From contig NC_071332.1 in NCBI RefSeq assembly GCF_010183535.1, positions 21,328,001-21,392,000 on the forward strand: a DNA stretch of 64,000 nucleotides, written 5' to 3'. The notes below the pieces were generated by a model that had not been told where the DNA came from, ran no database searches, and saw only the letters and a list, made by a program, of their open reading frames with translations. Origin of the DNA: Caenorhabditis remanei. Its lineage: Eukaryota > Nematoda > Chromadorea > Rhabditida > Rhabditidae. Position numbers and translations under genes: made by a program. Below, one piece after another: positions 11,276-23,056 of this stretch (positions are counted from its first letter, which is position 1; the number at the start of each line of letters is the position of its first letter).

Positions 11276-13922
11276 TTTCTGAAAAAGTGCATTCGTTAAG
11301 TTCTAAAATCCATCAAAAATGTCTGAAATGTCCCTGTCTAGCAGAGCGCGTTTGCTGAGCTTCGGCTATGAGAGGTAGGTAGACCACAGGCTTTTCTAGT
11401 ACCTTTTAATAATAATTCAAATATTCATCAAGACAGACTTTATTGCTCAAAATAACATTATCATAATTATTTAAAAAATTAACAAGCAATTATCTCTGAA
11501 AAAATTCCACTGTCCCAATATCCTCAATTAATTCCCACCCGGCATATCTCTCTGCCTCGGCACATCTAGAAAAAGAGCAAAGATTTCGAGCGAAACGGAT
11601 TAAGAGAACATCCGACGAGTTGGGGATTCGGAAGTACTTTGCGATAAATCTACTATTTGTTTGATCTGCTGGGGGGACTCCCAACAGACGCAGAAATTCA
11701 TCAAATTCGGGAAACACGGTGATATGGAAGGAAAAACATTCGAAGAATGAATTGGAAAGGGACGGCTGAAAAAGAAAGAGAATGACTGTGAAATTAAAAA
11801 ATCGCTTACCTTTCGCAACAAAAGCACATCCTCCAAACAAATTTCATTCGCCCAAATATTGACTTCCCGAAAGTTTAACAATTTGCTAAAACACGCCGAG
11901 CTTTCTATCATGATATTACTGGTAAACTCTTCGGCACTACGCCACTGCTCCAGCTGCACACAATTATCATCAAACTGTTGGATTTCATCTCCTTCACTCA
12001 TAAACGTCGCAATTGTTTTCAGAGAAGTTGGATCCAAAAACTGAAGAATTTCGGACAGGCCTCGTTGAAAATTGCCTCGTAAGAAAATCTTTTTTACTTG
12101 GAGCATTTTGTTTCGAGATTTTAGAGTTTCGTGAATTTTCTTAGCCACTGGATCCTCCGCGTCTTGGAAATTGATGGAAAACTCATCCACTACACGCTTT
12201 TGATATCGAATATTCAGTTCGAAGTCTCGTCCAACCTGATCCTTGTCATCATACATAATTGTTTCTGTTCCAGTCGCTGACTCATATATCACTTGTGTTC
12301 GTGGATAATAAGTGATTCCTTCAACAGAGATTTTGGTGAAGTTATTAGTTGGTGGACGTAGGTCGAGAACGTTCCGAAGTCGTTGATTCACTTTGCGGAG
12401 GATTGAGCTGAAATCAAATATCACTGATTATACGGGAAAGAACATGATTCAGATATTGTTGGGAAGCAGACAATGTAAAATTATGTTTTCCGATTTTGTC
12501 TGAAATCGAAATAAACCATACTTGTCAAGGCCCAATGGCCCGGGGTTTGGAAATTTTTTGAAGGACCGGTGCGGCCCGAAGACAAGGCTTCAAAAAATAT
12601 CAATTTTTCAAACAATTTTTTCAATTTTTCATCAAAAATGTGAACATTTTTTATAATTTTTCAGAATTTCTTCTAATTCCGAATGATAGTCGAAAATTTG
12701 AATTTTGGCACCATGTACAAATATGAAAACTCTTAATATTTGACTAGGAATATCCAAATTCACTTCAAACATTTGAAAAAACCGACTCACATCCCACGAA
12801 GATCCAATTTTCCAGCGATCTCCAGCAGATTATCATCAGGCAGGTCGAGAAGATTCATTTTCTGAAAAAGTGCATTCGTTAAGAATACAAAAAGCCGTGA
12901 AATCCATTAAAAATGTGGGAAATGCCCGTCTAGCAGAGCGCGTTTGCTGAGCTCAACCTATGAGAGGTAGGTAGACCACAGGATTTTTCAGTACCTTTTA
13001 ATAATAATTCAAATATTTATAGAGACAGTCTTTATTGCTCAAAATAACATAATCATAATTATCTATTTAGAACATAAACGCAATTATCTCTGAAAAAATT
13101 CAACTGTTCCAATATCCTCAATTAATTCCCATCCGGCATATCTCTCTGCCTCGGCCATTCTACAAAAAGTGCAACAATTTCGAGAGAAACGGATTAAGAG
13201 AACATCCGACGAGTTGGGGATTCGGAAGTACTTTGCCATAAATCTACAATTTGTTAGATCTGCTAACGAGCTTCCTAACAGACGCAGAAATGCATCTAGT
13301 TCGGGAAACACGGTGATATGGAAGGAAAAACATTCGAAGAATGGATTGGAAAGGGACGGCTGAAAATGAAAGAGAATGACTGTGAAATTAAAAAATCGCT
13401 TACCTTTCGCAACAAAAGCACATCCTCCAAACGAATTTCATTCGCCCAAATATTGACTTCCCGAAAGTTTAACAATTTGTTAAAACACGCCGAGCTTTCT
13501 ATCATGATATTACTGGTAAACTCTTCGGCACTACGCCACTGCTCCAGCTGCACACAATTATCATCAAACTGTTGGATTTCATCTCCTTCACTCATAAACG
13601 TCGCAATTGTTTTCAGAGAAGTTGGATCCAAAAACTGAAGAATTTCGAACAGGCCTCGTTGAAAATTGCCTCGTAAGAAAATCTTTTTTACTTGGAGCAT
13701 TTTGTTTCGAGATTTTAGAGTTTCGTGAATTTTCTTAGCCACGGGATCCTCCGCGTCTTGGAAATTGATGGAAAACTCATCCACTACACGCTTTTGATAT
13801 CGAATATTCAGTTCGAAGTCTCGTCCAGCCTGATCCTTGTCATCATACATAATTGTTTCTGTTCCAGTCGCTGACTCATATATCACTTGTGTTCGTGGAT
13901 AATAAATGAATCCTTCAATAGT
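10747..13922. repeat. 3,176-bp tandem duplication, unit 2
   Basis: Second copy of the block at 7571-10746. Homology continues to about 13962, where the right-hand parent gene (GAGAACGTTCCG) departs from the chimera (GAGAAGGTTTCG). No base difference was noticed between units, so the event is very recent or the copies have been homogenised. Confidence 0.9.
11490..12858 (-). CDS. F-box/DUF38 protein, 313 aa (array copy E)
   Basis: Duplicate of the gene at 8314-9682, shifted by exactly 3,176 bp: exons 12791-12858, 11810-12407 and 11490-11765. The predicted protein is the same. Two genes coding one protein would raise dosage of this adaptor unless one copy is silent. Confidence 0.9.
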
Positions 13923-14860
13923 GATTTTGGTGAAGTTATTAGTTGGTGGACGTAGGTCGAGAACGTTCCGAAGTCGTTGATTCACTTTGCGGAGGATTGA
14001 GCTGAAATTAGAGAAACTTTGAACGTTGAAGAAAAAAATCTATAATTCAGATATAGTTGGGCAGCACTCAATGTGATTTGACAGATTTTGTATATGACGG
14101 ATAGAGTTGAACTTTTTCTATAAATTCGACCGCAAATTGACCTTGAGAATTCGAAAACTGCAATAAAAATCTGCTAAATGCTCACGTGAACCGAGTTATG
14201 ACCCGTCAAACTTTTCAATTTTTTTATGTGGTTAAGCTTTTCACTAATAGTCTATCGAAACTTGTTTGACGGGTCATAACGAAATCACGTGACCATTTAG
14301 CATATTTTTATTGCAGTTTTCGAATTCTCAAGGTCCACATTACCTGCGGTCAAATTTATTGAAAAAGTTTAACTAGGTCCGTCATATACTTCCTTTGTAA
14401 GATCGATATAAACTTATTTATTTGACTTTAAATTAAACCAAACAAAAACCGGTGAAAATCGATTTTTTTCGATCGCGTTTTGAAAAAAAAAACAGATTTC
14501 ATTCGGTTGCCACCCGCAAAATATGATAAAAACGTGGCAAACCGCCGCATTGTTTAAACGTTCAGAAAAACCCGGTGAAAATCGGTAAAAATCGAAAAAT
14601 CGAAGAAAAACCGGTGTCTTAACCGATTAAAACCGAAGAGAATCGGGTTTTGTTTTTTTAAACGGGAAAAACTGATCAAAATTAATTTTTCCCCGAAAAA
14701 AAACCGATTATTTTTCTAAAAACCCTACTTAGAATATACCAAATCCACTTCAAGAATAAAAACACCAAAAAATCGTATTAAAATCAACAAACATTCCACG
14801 AAGGTCCAATTTCCCAGCAATCTCCAGCAGATTATCATCAGGCAGGTCGAGCAAATTCAT
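13084..14860 (-). CDS. F-box/DUF38 protein (array copy F)
   Basis: Exons 14793-14860, 13404-14001 and 13084-13359. The F-box is MNLLDLPDDNLLEIAGKLDL, and the body and tail match copy D. The first intron differs from all its neighbours: it is longer (791 bp), contains a palindromic MITE (14091-14388), and its donor is GTTTGTTG rather than GTGAGT. Efficient splicing is therefore less certain. It is the right-hand parent of the tandem duplication. It is divergent from the plus-strand gene at 15468, with which it shares a ~600-bp upstream region. Confidence 0.8.
14091..14388. mobile_element. Palindromic MITE in intron 1
   Basis: Left end TATATGACGGATAGAGTTGA; right end reads AACTAGGTCCGTCATATA, so the termini are imperfect inverted repeats. 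Inner arms also pair (GAATTCGAAAACTGCAATAA with its complement; ACCCGTCAAAC with its complement). It has no coding capacity. It is absent from the introns of the other array members, so it was inserted in this copy only or lost elsewhere. Confidence 0.7.
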
Positions 14861-15467
14861 TTTCTGTAAAAAATCAAGTTTTAAATCGAAAATGAGTCGT
14901 AAAATAATCAAAACAGGCGAAAAATAAATAAGAAAACAACGAAAGAAAAATGAAAATTGTTGTTGTCTAGCGGAGCGCGTTTGCACGTCTCTGCGTCTCC
15001 GTTTTCTCAAGGTTCTCTACACCATCTGGCGCGCCTCTGACGCGGTTTCTCTAAACGACCAATAAATTTGATTATAGGTACTTTCGACTACGAAGAGTCC
15101 ATTTCTGCAGCCAAAACCTGCTAAATGTCTCTGCGAACCGAGTTATAAGCTCTCAAACTTTAGTTTTTTTTTCACATGGAATTCAAAATCGGTAAATAGT
15201 ATACGCAAGATATACTCTTTTTTGGAACGTATATTGCTGGGGGACACAAATACGGCCGATTTCGGTAGAGCACATGATAATTGAGCTCTAGCGCTGAGAA
15301 AAGGGGGAAGCTTAAGAGAGGGACATTGGTTCCGCTTCTCTATTTCTCTATTTCTCTTTGTGTCTCTTGTTGTGAGCAGATGTCCCATCTCAAGCCAAAT
15401 GCGGTAAACATTCTATTCAATACTCCAGTTGCTCTTCTCTTTCTTATTCTGAGCATTTTCTGTTCAA
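14861..15467. promoter_or_regulatory. Divergent upstream region between two F-box genes
   Basis: This region separates the minus-strand gene ending at 14860 from the plus-strand gene starting at 15468. It contains AGCGGAGCGCGTTTGCACG (about 14960-14978), close to the minus-strand start, and CT-rich tracts just upstream of the plus-strand start. No other gene is seen. Confidence 0.45.
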
Positions 15468-16545
15468 ATGAGTCTACTCCACCTACCCGATGAACTATTG
15501 CTGGATATAACCGATAGGTTGGATTTTCGCGGAATGTAAGTATATTATTGCCCTATTCCTTGTAACTCACCACTTTTCAGCTCCAACTTCCGAAAAGTGA
15601 ATCGCCACCTTCGATCTCTTCTCGATACGTATCCGCCGACACATAACTTCAGACACCTTGGCATAGAAACACACCAATATGGCGTTGAAGTGAGTTATAC
15701 ATCACAAAATGGAACAGAATACGATAATATGTACAAGACGGAAAATGCCAAAATCAATTATAATGGCAACAAAGAAATCATTGGAGAAGATTTTGTGAAG
15801 ATGTTCGGTCGAGACTTCAAGTTGGCCCTATCCTACCAGAAATCTCCATTGCCTACACTTATTCTAAATGCGGAAAAACAAACTTCAGGTGGAGAAGAGA
15901 TCGCAACAATTCTAAAATCCCGTTCTAAACCACTACCAGTTAAAAATCTGGAGCTGATTGTGAACAATCAAAGTGAAGCGCTCATCATTCTCCCTTTTGT
16001 GGACCCAAATGTTTTGGAAGCTATTCAATTGTTTCAACTTGAGCAGGGTCAGGATAAACCACATGTGCCGTTAAAACCCGAGGAGTTTGAACATCTAACA
16101 CCGTGGAAGTCTGCGCCTTTATTGTTTTCTGATTTCTGGATTCAAGACACCTCGAGTCTCCATCATTTTCTTCATTTTCAAACAGTCATCGTTAGGGCGG
16201 AGAAAGTGTATTTGAAGGATTTGTTCATGCTGAGAGATGTAAGTTTTGGTAGAGTAGAAAAAACAACTATTTTACCGTCTTACCTTACAGATACTCCTCA
16301 ACAAGACCCACTCACTTATCGATATCTCATTTGAGTATTCTGAGTTCCCTGGATTGGATTCAATTGGACAAATGCTGAATGTAGATGTAGGTGCAGGACT
16401 GCCAGAACACGCCTACTACAAAATTCCAAACTCTAATGACTATCTGGTAGTCTCCGTTAATTTCTTCATGATTCGTTTTGAACGACTTGATTCTGAATAT
16501 GTTCAATATGTTGAAGATACTTCTTCAGACTTTTTTGTGGTTTGA
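15468..16545 (+). CDS. F-box/DUF38 protein, 326 aa
   Basis: Exons 15468-15535, 15581-16238 and 16291-16545; all introns are short with TTTCAG or TTACAG acceptors. F-box MSLLHLPDELLLDITDRLDF followed by NFRKVNRHLRSL. DUF38/FTH-like body with FKLALSYQKSPLP, FEHLTPWKSAPLL and FLHFQTVIV. The tail has YYKIPNSNDYLVV. It is the only plus-strand member of the cluster and is clearly diverged from the tandem array. An AATAAA signal at 16567 lies 22 bp past the stop. Presumed SCF adaptor. Confidence 0.9.
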
Positions 16546-17475
16546 TTTGAAAAGTTTACTTTGAGTAATAAAGGATCTTTTCGTTACTTCAGCTCTTGTG
16601 TTGAGAAAAGGGGTATACTCAGAGGAAGAGGGGGGGAAAGCTGATGGAGAAAATCCGTCCCTCTTATTATGCACGAGCAGATGTCCCTTGTCTCCCCCAA
16701 ATGCGGGAAACACTATGCAATTAGCCAGTTTTGGTGCCATTCGCCATCCTCTAATTCTTATGTTGATCAGACTTGCAAAATCTCACCCCGGAACCAAAAA
16801 ATGTGCATAATTTTTTACAAATTGCTTCGAAATTGTTTTGAAATTTTTGTCAAAAATTGTCAAAAATCTCACGTAGGCCTGAGATTCTATCTATATTTAG
16901 AAATATAGTTCAAAATTCGATTTTTTGCAAAAAATTGAAATTTTCAAATTTTTGTACTGTAACCCGGGCCGCCCTGGTCAGGCCGGTGAAAAATCTCAAA
17001 TCAGCGCGGCCCGGCTCGTTGAAAGTTTTATGATGATCATTTTTATACTTGTCAAGGCCCAGCCCGACCCGGCAAGGCCCGAGAAGGCCCGTCAAGGCTC
17101 GGCTTCCTAAAATGAACCAAATTTTTTCAATCTTTTATTGAAAATGTAAAAAATTTGATGATTTTTCAGAATTTCTGCATATTCTGGATCATAGTCGAAA
17201 GTTGGACTATTTTCGAGAAACTTTGAATTTTGAGTTTTGACGCTAATTATCCGGCCTTTGGGACTTGACAAGTATGCATTTTTTAAATTCTAACGTTTCC
17301 AGAGAATGAGGTTACTCAAGTTACCCGTTGACTGTTGTTTTGTAAATTGAAGGTCACAGTAACCCAGGTTTCCAATTTAGATTTAGTAATTATCCTTGCT
17401 TAAATAACTTGTCATGTTCTTTATTAATCAAAAAAAATTGCAAATGAAAAAATCAAACGGAACGACGGTTGCGTT
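16546..17475. other. Intergenic DNA with GC-rich MITE remnants
   Basis: After the polyadenylation signal of the upstream gene there is AT-rich sequence, then GGCCCGG-rich DNA (about 16960-17110). A region from about 17046 (TACTTGTCAAGGCCC) to 17275 (GGGACTTGACAAGTATG) has inverted ends of the same family as the element at 515-875. No gene is seen. Confidence 0.6.
17046..17275. mobile_element. GC-ended hAT-like MITE
   Basis: Terminal sequences ACTTGTCAAGGCCC and GGGACTTGACAAGT are inverted repeats. They are flanked by CATTTTT on both sides, compatible with a target duplication. No coding capacity. Confidence 0.6.
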
Positions 17476-18860
17476 TCATTGAAATGGTGTTAAACACATG
17501 CTCATCCTGGTCATCGAAAACCTTCTTCGGACTTTGAAGTGGACACGAGGCCACTGGTCAGTCTCCACCTCCAACAAATCCTTAAACTCCTCTTCCTCAG
17601 CAAAATTGACATAGTGTACAGTGAACTCGTTGAGTCGAGAGCTGAGAATGGCCTGGAATACACATTAATGTCTTGGGATTTTTATCTACAAACTTACATC
17701 TCGCACGGCAAGCAAGTCCCTCATGAAGAGATTGTCCACACTAATTTCAGCCTTTTTGAAATGTAACAGATGAGAGAAAACTTGGGAATTCTCATGATAG
17801 ACAGTACTATAGAATGATTTCGCGGCCCTCCATTGCTCCAGATGCTCAAACTCCTCGAATCGAAACGGGATGTACCTTTCTTTTCCGTTAATATGAATCC
17901 TCTCCAGAGAGCTTACATCCAGGTGTGATAGGAACTGAGATACCTGATTTGAATTGGTCAATTGCATTAATAAAGATCTTGTGGCCAATGGTCTGACTCG
18001 TGATTCCAAAATATTGGAGACTTTTCCAGCTGAGTCATTAGCACCGTCTTCTTGGATAACTATGAAATCATCCAATACTCCCTTTTGGTAACGCAGGTTA
18101 ATTTCTAAATCTCTGATATAAAAATCCACGAAATCTTGTCCAGGAAACAGTTTCCCGTTAACCTGACAACCATCATCTCTTTTCATGTATGCTACCGCCT
18201 CATGATGAGCTCCTCTTGACTCGAATATAGTAGTCATGACTTCTTGTTCAATAGCGACGGTGATACAGGAGAAGTTTTTAGTTGGTGGGAGCGATGTGAG
18301 AAGTGAACGGAGTTGAGGGTTGACTTTTCGGAAGTTTGAGCTGAAATTGAAAAAAAAAATGGAAGTACCGTTCTAAAGGTTACCAACTTTGGCGATTTTC
18401 AGTAGAAAATGACCAAGTGTATTTCGGTGTCACCTGGTTGCCCGACGAAATTTATTTTGTATGTGTTGGAAAGAGCAAAAATAGCTCATTATTTTTGTAG
18501 TTGACCACTTTTTCGTAGTGACACTATTATGAAAGTTAGAGGTTGTCGAAGCCATATCTCCCTGTGAATTTTGGAGCGTTTCACTTTGACACGCTGTATT
18601 TTTCAAGGTAGTGTCCCTACAAAAAATGGCCAACTACAAAAATTTTGCCCTATTTTTGATCTGTCCATCCCATACAAAAATTAGTTTGTCGGACAATTAG
18701 GTAACACCGAAATACACACTCTCAAACTTAGTCATTTTCCACTGACCACAGGCAAAGTTCATGACTTTTTCAGCGGTACTGTATGCACTTACATTCCACG
18801 GAGATTGAGTTTCCCGGAGATTTCTAATAGAAGATCATTAGGTAGGTTGAGCAGGGACAT
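17476..18860 (-). CDS. F-box/DUF38 protein, 295 aa
   Basis: Exons 18793-18860, 17698-18340 and 17476-17652. F-box MSLLNLPNDLLLEISGKLNL, then NFRKVNPQLRSLL. Body with LEINLRYQKGVLDDF, FEHLEQWRAAKSF and LLHFKKAEI. The last exon has AILSSRLNEFTVHYVNFAEE and ends with a basic tail. This C-terminus (NFAEEEEF) differs from the IPNSSDVL type of the array and is shared with the gene at 19717-20717, so these two form a second subfamily. Intron 1 carries a palindromic MITE. Presumed SCF adaptor. Confidence 0.88.
18390..18750. mobile_element. Palindromic MITE of the 'GTTGTCAACTACAAAAA' family
   Basis: Inverted ends: AAAATGACCAAGTGTATTTC with GGTGTCACC on one side, GGTAACACCGAAATACAC with TCATTTTCC on the other. 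The interior has a stretch (TTTTTGTAGTTGACCACTTT) that recurs in both orientations at many places in the window (19,370; 19,560; 21,990; 31,260; 31,720; 32,550; 34,940; 35,110). Confidence 0.65.
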
Positions 18861-19716
18861 TTCTGCTGAGGGGCTTGTGTGACGACGACGTCTGGTTGTG
18901 TGGTGTAGCACAAGAGAGAGACAAATATCGATCAGACGAGAGCTCGAAGCGTTTGTGACAACAAGACAACTCGAAAGAGAAGGAAGGTTTGGGTAACCAA
19001 GGAAACGTAGAGTATTGAGAGAGTGCTCTCCGGCTCTAGCTTCCCCTTGAGATAATCTGGTGCCTGGCACGGACGAATAAGGTGTAGAGAATGGTCTCCA
19101 CTCAAAAAATCAGCACCAAGACCACGAGACAGTGACCTTCCCGCAGTCACAAGAATTCGAGGAGTCACAAGACTATAATTGGAAGATTGTTCAAAAAGAT
19201 ATTTCGAATTAGTAGAACCTCTCCTTGTTACTATAAAAAGGGACACAGAAGGCATGAGGAGAAGACAACCTCTCTGCGTTCTCAACACTCTCTCACGTTG
19301 AAGGCCGGCAGCAAACTGATTAGCTTTAAGAACCCCTAGCTGAAAACTGGGCAGAGCTATCAAAAAGTTGTCAACTACAAAAATTATCAGCATAAAATGC
19401 TCTACTACATTGCAATCAACCACTTTTAGATATCTCTGCCTGCAAGAAGGAGACGCAGACAGTTCGACACTCTGGTTTCTCTACTCTGACTCTCACTTCT
19501 CGTCACTCTGCCACCTATCTTTAAAGGCGCATATCTCAAAAATGGGCGGATTTATCGAAAAGTTATCAACTACAAAAATGTAGCGTATGAAATTCTCTAC
19601 ATTTTCGTAGTTGACCATTTTGTAGTAAATTCGAGGGTTGCATGGATACAGGTCACAAATTTTGAGCACAATGTAAAATGATCGTGATCTTTATTAATAT
19701 TCAAAAAAAGACCAAG
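18861..19716. other. Intergenic DNA, repeat fragments only
   Basis: This stretch contains CT/GA-rich tracts and two partial copies (about 19360-19440 and 19550-19625) of the family with AAAAGTTGTCAACTACAAAA. A 163-codon minus-strand ORF (18932-19423) has no domain and overlaps repeats, so it is not called. Confidence 0.55.
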
Positions 19717-20717
19717 TTAAAGAAGATCTTGCTGTAATGAAACAGCCTGAAATTTCTGTGGGGAAGGTTCAGTCGTCTCCAATCTCTCTCGGTGTGTGAA
19801 ACATACAGTAGGCCATTTATCCTTCTCCATTTTTACCAAGTTTACAAACTCCTCTTCTTCAGCGAAATTTGTATAGTTTACAGTGAAGATGCTGAATTTG
19901 GAGACATCGTTGAGAATGACCTGGAACCGGAATCAATTGAAATATATCAAAAGTTTTTGTAGGCTACTAACATCTCTTAGAGGGAGTAGGTCCTTCATAT
20001 AAAGATTGTGCACATGAACGTCTACAGTATCCAAATGAATCAAACGTGAGAGAACTTCGGAATCCCCAAGATAGACCGTACAACAAAAGTGTTCCGCGGT
20101 CTTCCATTGCTCCAAATGCTCAAATTCCTCGAATCGAAGTGGGATGTCCCTTTCTTTGCAGTTCAGGCAAATATCCCTAAGAGAGGTTGCATCCAAGTAC
20201 GGGAGGAAGTTGGATACCTCATTTGAGTTGGGTACTCGCAACACGAAATTCTTTGTGGCCAGTGGCTTGACTCGTGACTTCAGAATAGTGGAGACTTTTT
20301 TAACGACTTCATTATTATCATCGTCCTCCACTACGAACTCTCTCAATTTGCCTTTTTGATAACGTAGACTTATTGCAAAATCCTGGAGAGCAATCTCCAG
20401 AAAATCCTCGCCAACGAGCGTCTTCTGGTTAACCAAACAACCATCTCCAGTTTTTTTGTATAATATCCCTTGGCGTTCCCAATCTGACTCAAAATTCACG
20501 GAAATCGAGTCATCTTCCTTTATAATTGAGATTTCCAAGAAGTTATTGGTGATGGTTGGGAGTTTGCGAAGACGGGGATGCACTTTTCGGAAGTTTGAGC
20601 TGAAATTGGATGAACATGGATCTGGAAGTAGTTCTTAATGTATACTTACACTCCACGAAGGTCAAGTTTTTCAGAAATCTCTGAGAGCATGTCATCCGGT
20701 AGGTCGAGTAGCTCCAT
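19717..20717 (-). CDS. F-box/DUF38 protein, 299 aa
   Basis: Exons 20650-20717, 19972-20599 and 19717-19920. F-box MELLDLPDDMLSEISEKLDL, then NFRKVHPRLRKL. Body with FAISLRYQKGKLREF, FEHLEQWKTAEHF and LIHLDTVDV. The last exon (VILNDVSKFSIFTVNYTNFA) ends QQDLL. The donor of exon 2 is GTTAGT, slightly off consensus. Closest relative in the window is the gene at 17476-18860. Presumed SCF ubiquitin-ligase adaptor. Confidence 0.88.
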
Positions 20718-21029
20718 CGATGGAAAAGGAAAAAAATGGAAGAATGGAATAGAGAAGACTCAGGAGCTTAGCAACGGATTAAGAGAAAGAGAGAGAGGAG
20801 ACGCAGAATTTTGAGCAAGTGGCCAGATAGCAGTCATCTTTTTAAAAGCAGACATACTCGGAGCCAAGAGCAGGCACACTTCTCAAAAGGTGACAAGAAA
20901 GGGCAAGGGGGCGGCATAGTGGCGGTTAACCGTAACCCAGAACTCTCATAAACTTAAAATCTGAAAATTTTTCGCAACACTCAAGCATGTCATAACAATT
21001 TTTGGGGAAAGCGTGAGTAAAAAGCAGAC

Positions 21030-21317
21030 TTACAACGGGCCGGGCCGGGCCGAAATTAAAATTTCTCCGGCCCGGCCCGGTGGGCCCGGAAGTTCAGTAC
21101 TGAAAAAAATTCAAATTTTTTTTTTCGAAAATTTTCCGATTTTTTTGAAAAAATATTTCTTAAGAACAATTTTTTGTAGGTTTCGAAGGTTTTTGAAAAA
21201 TATACTTGAGGAAAAATATGAAAAATTTTCAGAAAATAAATTTTTGGACAAAAATTTGTAGTGAAAAAAGTTCAAAAATTCAAATCCGGGCCGACCGGCC
21301 CGGCCCGGAATCTTGCA
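21030..21317. repeat. GC-ended dispersed repeat, copy 2
   Basis: GGGCCGGGCCGGGCC at the left, CCGGCCCGG at the right, and an AT-rich body nearly identical to 4600-4780 (TTTTTGGACAAAAATTTGTA). The two copies are in the same orientation. Confidence 0.75.
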
Positions 21318-22214
21318 ACTCTGGTAAAAAAATGCTGAAAACCGACGGAAACCAATGAAAAACATTTTTTGAAATAACAGGTGTCCAGCGGAGCGCGTTT
21401 GCTCACCACCAAAGGAAGTATTTAGTTTTCGTCGATTTTCTTCATACTTTCACCAATTTTCACCAATTTTTACTAATTTTCACCTATTTTCAGTGGTTCT
21501 TTCTTCTTTCAAACTCTTTTACCCTAACTCTGACAATATAGTACCCCTCCAACTGTTTCTATTGCTACAATGTCGTTTAATGAGAATGTTGATATTGGTA
21601 GAGTTATTGGTTGGTGGTTGGGCGGTTAGGAGTTCAATAATCAATTCAATAATCGTCGATTTTTCCATACTTTCATCAATTTTTACCCATTTTCATCGGT
21701 TTTTTTGTTTTAAAGACTTGTTTTCGATTATTATTTAGCCTAATTCGAACAATATCAACCTTTCACAATGTTTCTTATGCTGCGTCTCCTCCCTTTCTCT
21801 TTCATTTCTATCTAGACAACGCTCGGAGGCAGGATTAGTGGCAAAGACAGCTGATGGGGCAGAGATGTCTCCTCCTTTTTACGGGTGAACGACCTCTAAT
21901 TGGTATCCTTTTGCATTCACAGGCTATATAAATAAGATGAACATGCTAGTATCAATTTTCACTCTTCTATTGGGAGTGTCCGTACAAAAAATGTTGTCAA
22001 CTACAAAAATGAGGCTCTATTTTTATTCTGTATAATTTGTACATAATTTACTTTGTTGGCCAATCAGATACCGTTATACCCTCTGGTCATTTTCAACTGA
22101 AAAAGACCAAATTTTATTTCTTACTGTACGGTACTGTATGTACTTAAATAGAGTTGTATCGAAACCATTCTTATACTGTTCTAATTCGAAAAGACGGTTC
22201 TTATTAGAGATTAC

Positions 22215-22262
22215 CAATGGTCACTGGCAAACGGATTACCTGCCGTCTGCCAGTGACCATTG
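22215..22262. repeat. 15-bp perfect stem hairpin
   Basis: CAATGGTCACTGGCA (22215-22229) and its exact complement TGCCAGTGACCATTG (22248-22262) enclose an 18-nt loop. The function is unknown. Confidence 0.7.
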
Positions 22263-23056
22263 TGTAAATATGTTTGACCAATGCAGTTTTCCTCCTCCTG
22301 CGTCTCTCTTCTACCACTCAACGTATGATTCCCCCGTTTGCCTCATTTCGTAGCAAACGTGTCTCTGGTCGTAACCTGACTCCTTGATTCTCAATTTTAT
22401 TCAGTACGTGGCATAAATCATTGGAAAGCTGAGAAAAGGCTGATTCGAAATGTATATTCAGTTTTTGCCCTCGATGCCCGGTTTCCAAAAAAAAACGAGG
22501 TCAAAATTCAACAAAAAGGACACATTGTGACACGCGACAAATTTTTGCATTTTTTTTCGTTATAATTTTCAAATGTTTGTAACTTTCTGCAAGCAAACCA
22601 AATTTTGGGATTTCTAGACATTTAGACTTTCGGAAACACTGACAGATAGATAGGCACAAAATTTGTGTCTTTGGTGCAGCCTTAGGATCAAAAGTCTATA
22701 GGAAATTTTTTGAATAAAAATGACTACTGCGTTTTTTCTTCAAATCCTCCTTATTCTTTGAAAATTTAATCAAAATTTAATATAATTATGACGATATTGA
22801 CTCGGTTTTTCATATAAACTACGTTTGAAGGTACTTGAAGCCTTAAGCCTCAAGCTATGGGCCTAAAAAAGTAATAATTATCTATTTTCCGCCAACTTTA
22901 ACCTTGTTTTTCTTGAATACCAGGCTTCAAGGGCAAAAACTGAATATATGTTTAAATCAAAAAATTTTCTCAGCTTTCGAATGATATTTGTCATGACCTA
23001 TAACTCTAGGCCGACTCCATGACCTTCCTTAATGAGATTCCATTTCCAGAATCGTC

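Larger units (their letters stand above)
20718..23056. other. Intergenic DNA with several repeats
   Basis: No gene recognised. It contains the GC-ended repeat (about 21030-21317), another GCGCGTTTGC motif at 21387, a fragment of the TTGTCAACTACAAAAATG family (about 21980-22130), a strong hairpin at 22215-22262, and repeats shared with intron 1 of the next gene (CAGCTTTCGAATGATAT type, near 22970). Confidence 0.6.

Noticed and set aside
18932..19423. 163-codon minus-strand ORF
   Set aside because: Overlaps dispersed repeats and shows no domain or supporting splice structure.
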